From contig JACCGJ010010810.1 of the NCBI GenBank assembly GCA_013407085.1, forward strand, positions 16,536 to 80,535: a DNA stretch of 64,000 bases, written 5' to 3'. Below the pieces are notes generated by a model. That model was given only the letters and a program-made list of their open reading frames with translations. It searched no databases and had not been told where the DNA came from. Positions 35,401-45,489 of the stretch are shown piece by piece. Position 1 is the stretch's first letter, and every line of letters starts with the position of its first letter. This DNA is from Atriophallophorus winterbourni. Its lineage: Eukaryota > Platyhelminthes > Trematoda > Plagiorchiida > Microphallidae. A program made the position numbers and the translations under genes.

Positions 35401-36086
35401 AGAATGGCAAACAAGATTAGCAGGTATTCCACTGTTGGATAGACTTCATGGTTCTGGAATTAAACACAAACTACATAGTTGTGGAAACATGTGATTGAAC
35501 AAGTTTCTCGTACCAACCTTATAAAACAGGGCATGCAAACGCAACTTTTTACCATTCATCCGCTGTTTGCAAGCGTATGTGGATCCCGATCTCACTGTCT
35601 TATTCACACAAGTGCAAATAGCACAGAACTGGTTGTTGTGCGACTTTTAGATGTATATGAATTCAAACAAGCATTTGGTTTATAAGGATTAGTTTAAACC
35701 CTGTCGACATATGTTTGCGCACATGCGGTTGGGCAGGCTGGTCTTGTAAAGCTTGTCCAACACTGGAATAGATGTATGTATGTATGAAAGCACAAGCCTG
35801 ATCCAGGCAGCTTGTTTTTCACCCTCCAACTGTTTAGAGCGCATTCTGATCTGGATCTCAGTGTTGTCAACTAATGTGTTGAAGTAGCACGAAACCATAT
35901 TATGTGTGTGTGATGGAAATGCATGCAAATATGCATCTCGTTCATGATCATGAGTTTAAACATTATTTTTGTGTGTTTGCGCAAATGCGGTTAAACAGGA
36001 TGTTTGTGCCAACCTTATTCAACAGTTTTATACAAGTTCAGCTTGTTTTCCGTTCTTCCACTGTTTTAATAGCAGCGGATCTTGAT

Positions 36087-36146
36087 CATGCTGTCCATAC
36101 CTGATGTGTGCGAACAGCACGAAACCTGCCGTGGTGTGTAATTGTA
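36087..36146 (+). ncRNA. Hammerhead ribozyme copy, family 1 (one core change)
   Basis: Outer stem I CATGC/GTATG, box CTGATGT (A9 changed to T), stem II GTGC-GAACA-GCAC, GAAAC, then CTGCC. Predicted weak or inactive because A9 and the stem III palindrome are altered. Confidence 0.6.
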
Positions 36147-36263
36147 TGAAATGCATGCGAACCAAACCAAGTCTACATGTGTTTGGGCACATGTGGTTAA
36201 TTAATGGAAGTGCAACTTGTTTTCCATTATTCCACTGTTCAGGCGCAAGCGGTTTCTGATTTT

Positions 36264-36321
36264 ACCGTCCCTACATGATGAGTGAAAACAGCACGAAATC
36301 CGCAGTGGTGTGTTTGTGACT
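36264..36321 (+). ncRNA. Hammerhead ribozyme copy, family 1
   Basis: ACCGTCCCTAC, then ATGATGA, GTG-AAAACA-GCAC, GAAATCCGCAGTGGTGTG. The first catalytic C is A here and stem III is disturbed. The family consensus visible across copies is CTGATGA-GTGC-AAACA-GCAC-GAAACCGGTC with CCAC/GTGG and CCGTC/GACGG in stem I. Confidence 0.6.
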
Positions 36322-36560
36322 TGGAAATGCATGCACTTTGGCATTTTCTTAAAGATCATTGATTAGTCGAATATCAACGTGTTTGGGCACATTGAGCAGG
36401 TTGGTGGTATCAAACGTTTTCAACAGTGATATACACACACAACTTGTTTTCCATATTTTAACTCTGGCAGGCGGATGCAGACCCTGATCTTACACTACTT
36501 AACCGCGAACTACAAGTCGAATAGAACCTGTATCAGGTTAGGTGATGTAAATGGTTGCAA

Positions 36561-36776
36561 TTTTTTCAGGATCTTGATTTCAAAACAAATCTCCATGTGA
36601 TTGAACAAAACAAGCGTTCATGCATAAATGACTGATACGTTCATAATGTTCCCGATTTTTCAAGTGCCGTTGACAAGACAAAGGTTCATTATTTTTCGTT
36701 GGATTTTATATATCTTGACTTAATTAGAGTGCCCCACAAATGAAAATTTATTTCTACTCTAATATTAATACAACGC
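36561..36776. other. AT-rich spacer
   Basis: Between the satellite and the next repeat; no gene seen. Confidence 0.4.
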
Positions 36777-36862
36777 GAGTTGAGAACCCCATATAAATAT
36801 GGCATACGAATATAACTTTGAGTTGAGAACCCCATATAAATATGGCATACGAATATAACTTT
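36777..36862 (+). repeat. Perfect tandem duplication of a 43-bp segment
   Basis: GAGTTGAGAACCCCATATAA and the following 23 bases occur twice in exact tandem. They lie in the leader of a family-2 hammerhead unit, at the position where other copies read GGCATTCAAGTATAACTTTG. Confidence 0.95.
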
Positions 36863-36904
36863 GTTTACCGCTTTTCCATTGTTTCAAGGCTCACTGAACC
36901 TTAT

Positions 36905-36960
36905 CTTACTGTCTCCACCCGACGATGATGAACAGCCTGAAACCGGTAGTGGTGTGTAAG
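36905..36960 (+). ncRNA. Hammerhead ribozyme copy, family 2
   Basis: Outer stem I CTTAC/GTAAG and inner CCAC/GTGG are intact, GAAACCGGTA is intact with A at the cleavage position, but the box is CCGACGA (U4 changed to C) and stem II is poorly paired. Probably inactive. Confidence 0.6.
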
Positions 36961-36990
36961 GGATACGGATGTGAGCACCGCAATACTTTG

Positions 36991-37850
36991 GTCGAATTAA
37001 GATATGTTTGAAATTTTAATACGCAACAAATTTGTTACTATTAGTAAAAAACGTGCGAATTAAGAAATATTCGAGATTTTAATTCACACAAATTTTTTAT
37101 TTTTTATAAATGCCGTACCCGATAAGTGAGCCTAAATTCATAAATTGGCTAAATTGCTTGTATGATGAAATTCTCTACAAGTCCCTCGCGTTCTTTTGAA
37201 TAAACTAATCGGTGGTCTAAGGCCAATCTTTTGGCAAATATATGAAGAATATGGTTTCCAATTGAAAATAATGTCACGGAAATAGTTTTTTCTATGATTT
37301 TTCATCAATTCAATATATTATGTTCAGCTCGAGATGTCATTTGATGGAAATCGGACTTGCCCTATGTGAGTTTGATATGCCGAACTAATTTCAATATGAT
37401 ATGCTACTTACAAGTAGTAATTCAAAGTACATTATTTGGATCAATATTTCTGTTCACGAGTTGATAATCATTTCAAATTGCAAAAACCGTTTCGAAAAAA
37501 TAATAATTAAACCTCATGCGCTGATACTCTGTGGATAAAAGTTGAAACAATTCAAAATCACTCAAAATGGAGTTAAAATTCATTTCATTGCAAACATAAT
37601 ATAATATTTGTTAAATATTCTGTGCATGTGTACATAATAGTCGGCCATGTAAAATACATTACTATAAACGTTTTTCGATCTAATTTATTTCAATGATTTC
37701 GCTCTGCTATGCTCTAAGTGAAATAGGCTTTACGTGAAACATCGAATTAATAAATAAAATGATATAATTTTGCGTGCACACGAGTTGAAATTAATGCCCA
37801 TAGCCACTATCAGGTGTTCTATTTAAAATTTTATTCGATGATAAAAATTA
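36991..37850. other. AT-rich non-coding stretch
   Basis: No coding motif or repeat identified. Confidence 0.5.
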
Positions 37851-37854
37851 TGGA

Positions 37855-37955
37855 TTGCTAAATAATTACCTCAGCAATGGGCACATTCGAGTACGTGTGG
37901 ACGGCCTATTATCGAAGAAATGCGATGTCACTATCGGTGTTCCCCAAAAAGATTT
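37855..37955 (+). pseudogene. Short LINE reverse-transcriptase fragment
   Basis: The frame LLNNYLSNGHIRVRVDGLLS... continuing to CDVTIGVPQ matches the stretch before the GVPQG box of Jockey/CR1-type polymerases. It stops exactly at GVPQ, where the next element's leader begins, so it was cut by that insertion or by deletion. Confidence 0.6.
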
Positions 37956-37959
37956 TAAT

Positions 37960-39785
37960 GCAGCAGGAAAAATCAATGCTGCCTTGCAGTTTGCACCTGG
38001 TCGTGCAAAGGCTAGAGAGGCGTACTCGAACAATCGCCGAGGCACTTAAAGAGAGCCGCAAGAACCCTCAAAATGGTCACCGGCTCTGGTGAACGAATAA
38101 AGCTGCCTTGCGAAAAGACGTTTGAGTCAAAGGTTCCGGGTGGGTTCTCTTAAGCTAACCCCTTACTTCGGCCTTGGCAACCGGGTAGTATGCCGCCTTC
38201 AACAAGAACCATGGAACTTGCATAAACCACTACTTGCTGTCCAAACTATCTTCGCTACATTACATCACAAGCCGTTCCTTATATCCCATGCCCCTCATTA
38301 CACACAAACAATGAATCTCGTCAAGATGCTCCTTCAGGCTCGCAAAACACAGAACAGCCAAGCCAGAGTGCTCAGTTCTTGAAACCCAGTATGCCCTTCA
38401 AGCAAGCTGCATTCAACTTCAGGACCTCGAGAAAAGCAGCACAACAGGCTGGGTTAGCTCGTACACTAGAAACGATGAGAGTAGACATCAGCTGTCTATT
38501 AGAAACGCGCTTACACGACTCTAGTAGTGTGATAAACCTATGCTCACCGAATAATATCGGTGTCAAGTTCCATTTGCCTGTATCTAGTGATGAAGTGGCA
38601 CAGACAGCGGGACTTGCAGGAGTTGGTATTGCCCTGAGCTCATGCGCCGATGCAACCTTCTTCAACTGGTTACCCGTCAATAGCCGTTTGTGCGACGTCC
38701 GAATTCGTGGCTCATGCAAAATCAGTCAACACAAGCAGAACAATCGTGCACTTTTTATCATCGCCGCCTACGCCCCTACCGACTGCAGTGCTTATTTAGC
38801 GAACGACGAATTTTACCGAAGACTAGACGAATTACTCCGTAAAGCACGAAAGTCGGATATTGTCATCCTGGCTGGCGATCTGAACGCACGACACCTCGGT
38901 GGTCCGCATGGTCTCGATTGCGTTCGCTCGGACAACGGTGAACGCCTGTTGTGTCTATGTGCTGAGCCTCTTTCTCATCAGCGTCAACTTCCGACATTAC
39001 AAGCAACACGGAGATCCTGTCTCGAGAGGACTCCGGACAAAAATTGGTCACATTGCGATCAGTTATCGAAGGCGTTCCAGTGTGCAATACTGCAGATCAT
39101 ATTGGTCGACCTGTCGAACGTCAGACCACGCGTTAGTCTCTAGAAGCTTAACTATGCGTTTCAGCGGATCGCGTAAGACAAATATCATGAGGCAGGATGC
39201 GCCTGAACATTCAGATAGATCAGTGGCAGATAGCTATCTGACGGCCCTATCTAATGCACTCTGACACCATCAGGATAATATTGAGGAGCATTGGGCTCAA
39301 ATCCAAAGCGCAATGTATCATGCTGGCATGTGAAAGCTGTGGAACATCCAAGCGAAGAGGTTCCAACTGGCTATCTGCTGATACAGCAAAATTAATTGAC
39401 CAACAGCGTTCCTTACCTCCCGGGGAAAGATATAATGAACAGCACAGGCAAATTCGTCACCAGTTGGAGACCAGTCTCAAAACGGACCGAGAATCATGGT
39501 GGGAAGAGCGGGCATGCGAGATGGAAGCAGCCCAAGCAGTTGTTACAGATTATACGCTCCACGGTAACCCGAATGCCCAGCGTGAGTGAACTCATCGCGG
39601 AAGCAGATGGGCCGTTGATTACCAACAGAGAATTCGAATGGACAGCTGAAGGGAACATTTCGCTGGCCAATTCAATCAGCCGCGACCACTCTCTGTTGCT
39701 CAGCCAAGTGGCTCCATCACTTAGTGTTCGGCCCCACAGGGACCACCTACAAAGGCAGAAAGTCGATCACACATAATGAAGCTTA
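37960..39785 (+). pseudogene. RTE-like LINE: 5' leader and AP endonuclease domain
   Basis: A GC-richer leader (37,960-38,380) precedes a 254-codon frame at 38,379-39,143. It starts MPFKQAAFNFRT, the usual beginning of this fluke LINE family. Then come VDISCLLETRL (catalytic E region), GVGIALSS, LFIIAAYAPTD and IVILAGDLNARHLGG (the GD(L/M)NA box), followed by SDNGERLLCLCAE. After a frameshift near 39,000, IGHIAISYRRRSSVQYC and TSDHALVSRS contain the terminal SDH motif. The linker at 39,254-39,776 is in two frames (LIDQQRSLPPGERYNEQHRQ; MPSVSELIAEADGPLITNR). The endonuclease nicks target DNA for reverse transcription. Two or more frameshifts make it non-functional. Confidence 0.9.
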
Positions 39786-41330
39786 GACGACTCAAGGTTT
39801 AGACGACCTACCAGCCAAACTATTCGTTGATGGTGTCGACGTTTTGTGCGTGGGCTGTCAGTGCTCTGCGGAAATATATGGAACGTGGAAACTATACCTA
39901 GCGCGTGGGGACCGTCAGCCATCGTCCCAGTATTCAAGAAAGTGTCGATGAAAGAATGCGGTAATCACAGGGATATCAGTCTCATACCGGTGGTTTCTAA
40001 ACTGTTTGCATCAATCACCTCGACCAGGCTTAACATCTACTGAGAAGCAGAGTATCGAGAAGAACAGGCTGGTTTCAGAGGAGGACGCGGGCATGTGGAC
40101 CAAATCTTCGCGCAACGCCAAATTTTGGAGCAGCGTTACCAATACGCCCGTTCAACAATCATCGTCTTTCTTGGCAGCCTTTGATTCCATTGATAGAACC
40201 GCTCTCTGGGACTGTCTCATTCGCCATGTTGTCTCACCGAAGTACGTAATCCTGCTCGAGAAGCTGTACTACCACACCACCGGCAGAATAAAAGCCTTTC
40301 GTGATTTATCCAAGCAGTTTACCATTTCCAGCGGGGTTCGTCAAGGATGTCCGATCTCCTCATTCCTATTCAACTTTGCGATTAAGGATGTCATGCGGGC
40401 AGCAACAGCTCAGCTACCGAATTGTGGGATCGACCTGCCACCGGTCGACGAGTTATGGATCTGAACTATGCTGACGAGATTGCTCTCCTCGGAGAGGATG
40501 CTTGCGCCATACAAAGGGCTTTGGATCTACTCGTTGATCAGGTGTCACTATATGGATTACATTACTCTCCGTCAAAATTCAAAGTGTTCCTACAGGATTG
40601 GACAGACCCAACAATTTATTTGACGATCGGAGACCATAAACTGCAAGTGACTGACAGATCTACATACCGAAGAAGCTGCATCACCACTGGGGGCGATATC
40701 GAAGCTGAAATCACAGCACGGATTGCAAGAGCACGCCATGCGTTCGCTGAGATACGGCATCCGTGGCACCGACGCGATGTTGGATTACGCTTGAAGGGTA
40801 GAGTGTACCAGGCAACCGGACGAGCAGTTCTACTGTATGGCTGCGAGACGTAGACGCTGCGTCAAGCCGAAAGTCAACGATTGTCGACGTTTGATCATCG
40901 CTGCCTGTCGAGTATTGCTCATCTAAGCTGGCAACACAGAGTCAGAAATAATGACGTCAGGATGGCAGTCCTCAGCAAGCACTCTGTGCCACTCTCCGAT
41001 TATATATCCACATGCCAGCTGAGATGGCTGGGGCAGGTTCTGCGTATGGATGAGCGACGCATTCCTCGCCTAGCTCTTTTTGCTCTCGCTGGACCTGATT
41101 GGAAACGTCGCCGTGGCGGACAAAGGAATACCTGGCAAATACCCTCAAGCGTGTAACAGCACCATTAGCCATCGTGGGAACATCGCGCTTACCCGGGTTG
41201 GGTCCGACGGACCATGAAGATATGTGGCTGACAACACTTAGTGTGATGGCAAAAGAAAGAAACCAGTGGCAAGAATCCTGCCGTGCTTGTGTTCACGTTT
41301 ATCAGTGACCCCCCTTCTTTTATTTATTCC
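39786..41330 (+). pseudogene. RTE-like LINE: reverse transcriptase and C-terminal domain
   Basis: Continuation of the element from 37,960. Frames show IPSAWGPSAIVPVFKK, NHRDISLIPVVSKLFASI, EEQAGFRGGRGHVDQIF, FDSIDRTALWDCL (motif A after a damaged stretch), SGVRQGCPISSFLFNFAIKD (motif B), LNYADEIALLGEDA (motif C: YADE instead of YADD), GRAVLLYGCET, FDHRCLSSIAHLSWQHRVRN, LRWLGQVLRM and the end ARNQW-like MAKERNQWQESC. It ends near 41,330 after an AAAAAGATTAAAAA-type tail. Six or more frame changes are needed. The catalytic YADD is itself mutated. Confidence 0.9.
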
Positions 41331-41449
41331 GAAAAAAGACTGAAAAAGATTAAAAACGGCATTTGCAAACAGACAAAAATCCCTTTTTTTCCTTTTCACC
41401 TTTTATCATGTACCCTCTTCACGGTATACTTGTTGGCACATTGTCTGTT

Positions 41450-41640
41450 AAGACTAGTGTTATAGCAGAGGCGAGGACTTCAAAATCGGACGTGCAAATG
41501 ATTAATTCCCCCACACAAACATTTTTCCAAATTTATCCTCGTCAATTTGGATTCCGTTCAGGCCATACTGCCTTGCTACATAGCCAGATCCTATTAAAAA
41601 CATTTTGCTGTGTCACTCGTGAGACTTTGATTGTTTATTA
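41450..41640 (+). pseudogene. Possible short polymerase fragment
   Basis: The frame contains QIYPRQFGFRSGHTALLHSQ, reminiscent of the Q.GFR.G.ST.L fingers motif of LINE polymerases. It is too short and isolated for a firm call, and lies between two larger LINEs. Confidence 0.35.
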
Positions 41641-41739
41641 AGACAATATTCGAAAAAGTCAAAACAACATCGTGCAGGTTGGCAAGTTGCTCTTCGTCGA
41701 CGTCGCACAATTTCTCGAATGCCAGTACCTTGTATCTTA

Positions 41740-43960
41740 TCATCTAATGTGTGATCTTTTTGTCTAAATATGATGAAATTTCTCTTCTACTTCGTTCAAA
41801 TGTTTTTATCCGTTACGGTGTTGCTACGTTTCAAGAAACTTGGCTACATTCTGAAATCGACACTGATTTGATTAACATTGATGGTTTTCAGTGCTTTCGT
41901 TTGGATCGGACCTGTCCTCTTGCAAATCGTGGTGGTGGAGTTTCAACTTTTGTTTGCAAAGAGTGGTGTGCCACTAGCAAAATTATTTTACCTTTGATAA
42001 ACCTGTCTTGCTGTTGAATGCAAACCACGGCATTTATCTAACTTTCATTCATTTATTCTGTTAAATTTCTATGTCGTCCGCAACTGTCCTTCTAACAATT
42101 TTCATGCATTTTTTGATAAAATTCTCAATGAACTTGTTCCCTACCAAAACTCTCTGATCTTAATTGCTGGTGAGCTCAACCACGCTAATCTTTCTATGTT
42201 TTCTCTTTTGTCGCTTTCGAACATTGTTCATTTTCCAACGTGTTCCGAAGCTTGTCCGGATTACTCTTTCACTAATGCGCCACAAATTTTTCATTCCCGT
42301 AAATCTGCTCGGTTTGGAAATTTTGATCACTCTGTGATCTCAATACTCCATAAAATCTACGGAACTATGGGGCATAGTTACATGACTCGCAAAATCGGGC
42401 AAAAAGTGACCAGTAGAGCCAGCGAACCTGAAAATATTTTCGCGCTGAGTACCATGCTAAGCGACACTGACTTCCGTATTTTTAACGAACCGGACGTTTC
42501 CCTTGAATGTGACGTTTTTACTTCCTATCTCAACTTTTGCTGTGATATATGCTGTCCACAGGAAACTATTTTTGTTCGACCCGATTGTTTTTCATCCAAC
42601 AAATTGAAGTGCCTCCGAAGACTGAAGGAAAAATCTTTCAAAAATATTGATCGTCACGCTGTCTCCCAGCTGTCTTCATCAATCAAGCTTGAGATTCAAC
42701 GCATGCGTATTTTTAACGAACCGGAAGTTTCCCTTGAATGTGACGTTTTTACATCCTATCTCAACTTTTGCTTTGATATATGCTGTCCACATGGAACTAT
42801 TTTTGTTCGACCTGATTGTTTTCCATGCAACAAATTAAAGCGCCTCCGAAGACTGAAGGAAAAAGCTTTCAAGAATATTGATCGTCACGCTGTCTCCCAG
42901 CTGTCTTCATCAATCAAGCTTGAGATTCAACGCATGCGAGATATATATGTGAACACAATTTTGAGAACGAATAACAGTCGTCAATCATGGAGTGCGCTCA
43001 AATGTTTGTGTGACAAAGACAGGAAGGTACTTCCCTTTATCCATGATATTAATTCATTAAATGAATCTTTTTTATCTTCTGATGGAACCCAAGAAATCAC
43101 TGATTTTGCTTTACCCCCATGGTCTTTCTTAACTCCAACTTTTACAAGCTCGGTGGAATTAAGCAGTCACTTTTCTCTGTATCCCGCTCAAATGCTGCAG
43201 GCCATGATAATCTTTCCCCTTTTTTGCTGAAAAATGCGCACGTGAACGTTCTTCGCCGATCTCATCTATCTTCAACAGATGCATTGAGAAAAGTATTTTT
43301 CCTGACTGTTGGAAGCCGGTACGTGTTACACGAATCCCCAAAAATGATCCTGGGAAGTACCGCTTTATTGCGTGTACGTCGCAGCTATTCAAATTGCTGG
43401 AAAGTATAGTGCTACGACGACTTGTTTCGAGTTGCCAAGCAAAAGATTCGCATCAGTTCGCGTACCGCAAAAGTCGTTCGACAGTAGATGCACTCGTGTT
43501 GCTAACTGATTATGTATCCCGGTCATTGGATTCGAAATCAAAAGCGGTGCAGGTTTATTTTCTTGATTACACCAACGCTTTCAATAGCGTTATCAGAAGT
43601 TCTTTGCTGAAAAAAACTTGATGATTGTGGTGTACGCTGAACCTAGTTCACTGGATACCGTCCTATTTTAAGGACCGCGTGAGTATACTGCCGTGAATGG
43701 TAAAGTCTCCAAATTTGTAGCGATTTCTTGCGGTGTTCTACAAGGCGCAATACTTTCCCCCTTCTTATTTTCTACCTACATTTATGATCTTTCTTGCTTC
43801 CATTCCACTATTATTCAAAAATATGCAGATGAAGTTGCTGTTGTTTTTGACCATCATAGACGTGCTGACTCTTCTACATCTGAATTTGTTATCATTAAAA
43901 TTGGCCAGTGGTCATCCTCACTCGGCTTCTCGTAAAGTCCTCAAAAATGCAAAGAGGTAA
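41740..43960 (+). pseudogene. CR1/Jockey-like LINE (endonuclease and reverse transcriptase), split by a DNA transposon
   Basis: EN part: SKYDEISLLLRSN, VATFQETWLHSE (catalytic ETW), FQCFRLDRTCPLANRGGGVS, then LILIAGELNHANLS (GDFNH box with D changed to E). The 344-codon frame at 42,196-43,230 carries TCSEACPDYSFTN, FGNFDHSVISI, and a linker containing a 77-residue internal duplication. RT part after frameshifts: RIPKNDPGKYRFIACTSQLF, LLESIVLRRLVSS, HQFAYRKSRSTVDALVLLTD, VYFLDYTNAFNS (motif A), SCGVLQGAILSPFLFSTYI (motif B) and YADEVAVVF (motif C; YADE). The Tigger element at 43,963-45,099 interrupts it; LINE-like sequence resumes at 45,102 for about 100 bp. Not functional. Confidence 0.88.
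42475..42936 (+). repeat. In-frame tandem duplication, 2 x 231 bp, inside the LINE
   Basis: Unit 1 at 42,475-42,705 and unit 2 at 42,706-42,936 each encode 77 residues beginning RIFNEP(D/E)VSLECDVF and ending SIKLEIQRM. The two units differ at only a handful of residues (for example D/E, C/F, QE/HG, SS/PC, S/A). The period is an exact multiple of three and the frame stays open through both copies. Confidence 0.97.
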
Positions 43961-43962
43961 TA
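43961..43962 (+). repeat. TA target duplication, left
   Basis: TA directly outside the terminal CACTGAAATC of the Tigger-like element, as expected for the pogo/Tc1-mariner superfamily. Confidence 0.75.
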
Positions 43963-45099
43963 CACTGAAATCTCGGTACTATGCCACCTCGTTACCATGC
44001 CACTCTCGCTACTATGTCACTTTTGCTCGGTCCCGACAAAATTCAATACAAAATAAATTTACTATGCCACTCCCTACTCTCGCTACTATGCCACTATTCG
44101 GTGACTATTTAAAAGTGCATTTTTGCGCATTTTAGGCATATAGTCAGCCTGATTCAAGGTCAAACACGCGATGTTTCTCCCTGACGCCATCTACAACAAG
44201 CCAATCATCTCACGCACAACGACGAGCCTCTTTCCTACTCTTGCTTTAAGTATCGATAGATAGACCCACGAAAGCGCGCTCACAAACAGACACTCACAAC
44301 AGTGACATCGTTATTTTTCAAACTATTCAACCCATAATGTCAGCTCAGAAACGTAAGCGAACCAACTTTACGCTGAAGGAGAAGTTCGAGATCATCGATG
44401 CTGCGAAGAAGGAGCCGAATCAGTCCAAGTTGGCGAGGGAGATTAGCATGAAATGGGGCGTCGAAGTTAAGAGAACCACCGTGAACGGCATTCTCAGCAA
44501 GCAGGATGCAAGTGAAGCTGCAATCAAATCAGGAGTTCCATCGAAGCGCATGAAGCTGACGCAGCCTCACGACTCGAAGTTTGAGGGGGGAGTGCTGATG
44601 TGGCTGAAGCAAGCATTAGGACTACATCTGCCTGTCAGCGGCGATCTGATCAAGGAGAAGGCTATAAAACTGGCCGAGCTGATGCGCATCCCAGACTTCA
44701 TGGCGAGCGACGGTTGGTTAGACTGCTTCAAAAAGCGCAATGGCGACACGTTCAAGACAGTGCAGGGCGAAGCTGGAGCGGTGGATTGCCAATCGCTTAT
44801 TGATTGGCAGCAGCAGGTTCTCCGGCCCTTACTCAGGCAGTTCTCTGCAGATGAAGACTTCAACCTGGACGAGACTGATGCAAGCGTGTGATCGGCTAGA
44901 CAACGAGATGAACGAGATCCGACGAAAGAAGATGCGTCAGTCAACGATTTCTAAGAGCTTTGGATTGATCGATTGAGCAAATAAATGATGGACTTGAGAA
45001 AATAATGCCGTTTTTACAAAACCTCGTTATTATGCCACTCTCGCTACTATGCCATTCTTGCTCGGTTCCAACGGGTGGCATAGTACTAAGATTTGAGTG
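43963..45099 (+). mobile_element. Tigger/pogo-like DNA transposon, internally deleted
   Basis: Terminal inverted repeats are CACTGAAATCTCGGTACTAT at the left and, in reverse complement, CACTCAAATCTTAGTACTAT at the right, followed on both sides by GCCACC. Both ends carry subterminal reiterations of CTACTATGCCACT-like motifs (about 43,977-44,095 and 45,025-45,085), probable transposase-binding sites. TA dinucleotides flank it. Total length is about 1.14 kb, half the size of an autonomous Tigger. It sits inside the LINE at 41.7-45.2 kb, so it inserted after that LINE. Confidence 0.9.
44337..44891 (+). CDS. Tigger/CENP-B-type DNA-binding protein, catalytic domain lost
   Basis: 184 codons. Residues about 5-60 (RKRTNFTLKEKFEIIDAAKK... 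REISMKWGVEVKRTTVNGIL) form the psq/CENP-B N-terminal helix-turn-helix. Residues about 78-140 (LMWLKQALGLHLPVSGDLIK, AIKLAEL, DGWLDCFKKRNG) form the second CENPB-type helix-turn-helix. The frame ends at FNLDETDASV: NLDET is the first Asp box of the DDE nuclease, after which about 250 residues are missing. In another frame, from about 44,885 to 44,975, LDNEMNEIRRKKMRQSTISK is the basic C-terminal end of the family. The deletion junction therefore lies near 44,880 and shifts the frame. The product could bind the element's ends but could not cut or join DNA. Confidence 0.85.
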   Translation: MSAQKRKRTNFTLKEKFEIIDAAKKEPNQSKLAREISMKWGVEVKRTTVNGILSKQDASEAAIKSGVPSKRMKLTQPHDSKFEGGVLMWLKQALGLHLPVSGDLIKEKAIKLAELMRIPDFMASDGWLDCFKKRNGDTFKTVQGEAGAVDCQSLIDWQQQVLRPLLRQFSADEDFNLDETDASV

Positions 45100-45101
45100 T
45101 A
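45100..45101 (+). repeat. TA target duplication, right
   Basis: Right-hand TA next to GATTTGAGTG, the inverted right terminus of the Tigger-like element. Confidence 0.75.
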
Positions 45102-45200
45102 TTTTCAAACAAGGCTGGTCAGCGTCGTAAAACTATGCTCGGTTAGTCAAACATAGCTACTTTGCGGACGTATTTTTCGTCGCTCTGACAATTTTGATCA
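45102..45200 (+). pseudogene. Continuation of the interrupted CR1/Jockey-like LINE
   Basis: After removal of the transposon and one TA, the plus frame continues from the K-C-K-E region of the polymerase into QGWSA/GQRR-type sequence. Short and degraded; support is positional. Confidence 0.45.
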
Positions 45201-45299
45201 TATCTTCGTTGCATCTGCACGGATGTATACCATTTAAAGAATTACGGGATTCACTGAACGATATCTATCGGAACAAAATATTCATTTGCATGCTTTTCC

Positions 45300-45362
45300 G
45301 TCATTCACACCCCACGACCGGTTTCATCTTTTCGATCGTGCAAGTCAACTTACAGAAAAGTT
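45300..45362 (-). ncRNA. Hammerhead remnant, family 1
   Basis: The minus strand contains GAAACCGGTCGTGGGGTGTG followed by AATGACGG, so GAAA, stem III with a GTC cleavage triplet, and the 3' strand of stem I are excellent. The stem II/CTGATGA side is scrambled (TGCACGATCGAAAAGAT). Inactive as it stands. Confidence 0.55.
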
Positions 45363-45489
45363 ACCAGTTTGACGGGAAAAGAACATGAAGTAGAACATTT
45401 TGTTCACGCGCACAAAGTTTTTCCCAGCACCAGCTATCCTACGGATTTTGCAATCATTGCAAAGACCACATTGAGCTACAAGTTTCGAT

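Larger units (their letters stand above)
35401..36560 (+). repeat. Hammerhead satellite array, plus-oriented units
   Basis: Plus-strand units with ribozyme regions at about 35,590-35,650, 35,850-35,905, 36,087-36,146, 36,264-36,321 and a very degraded one near 36,480-36,540. Spacing is 170-260 bp, indicating deletions in a basic unit of about 230 bp. Shared words are ATGCATGCAAA, GTGTTTGGGCACATG and CAACTTGTTTTCCAT. Orientation is opposite to 34,660-35,400, so the array is inverted about a junction near 35.4 kb. Confidence 0.8.
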
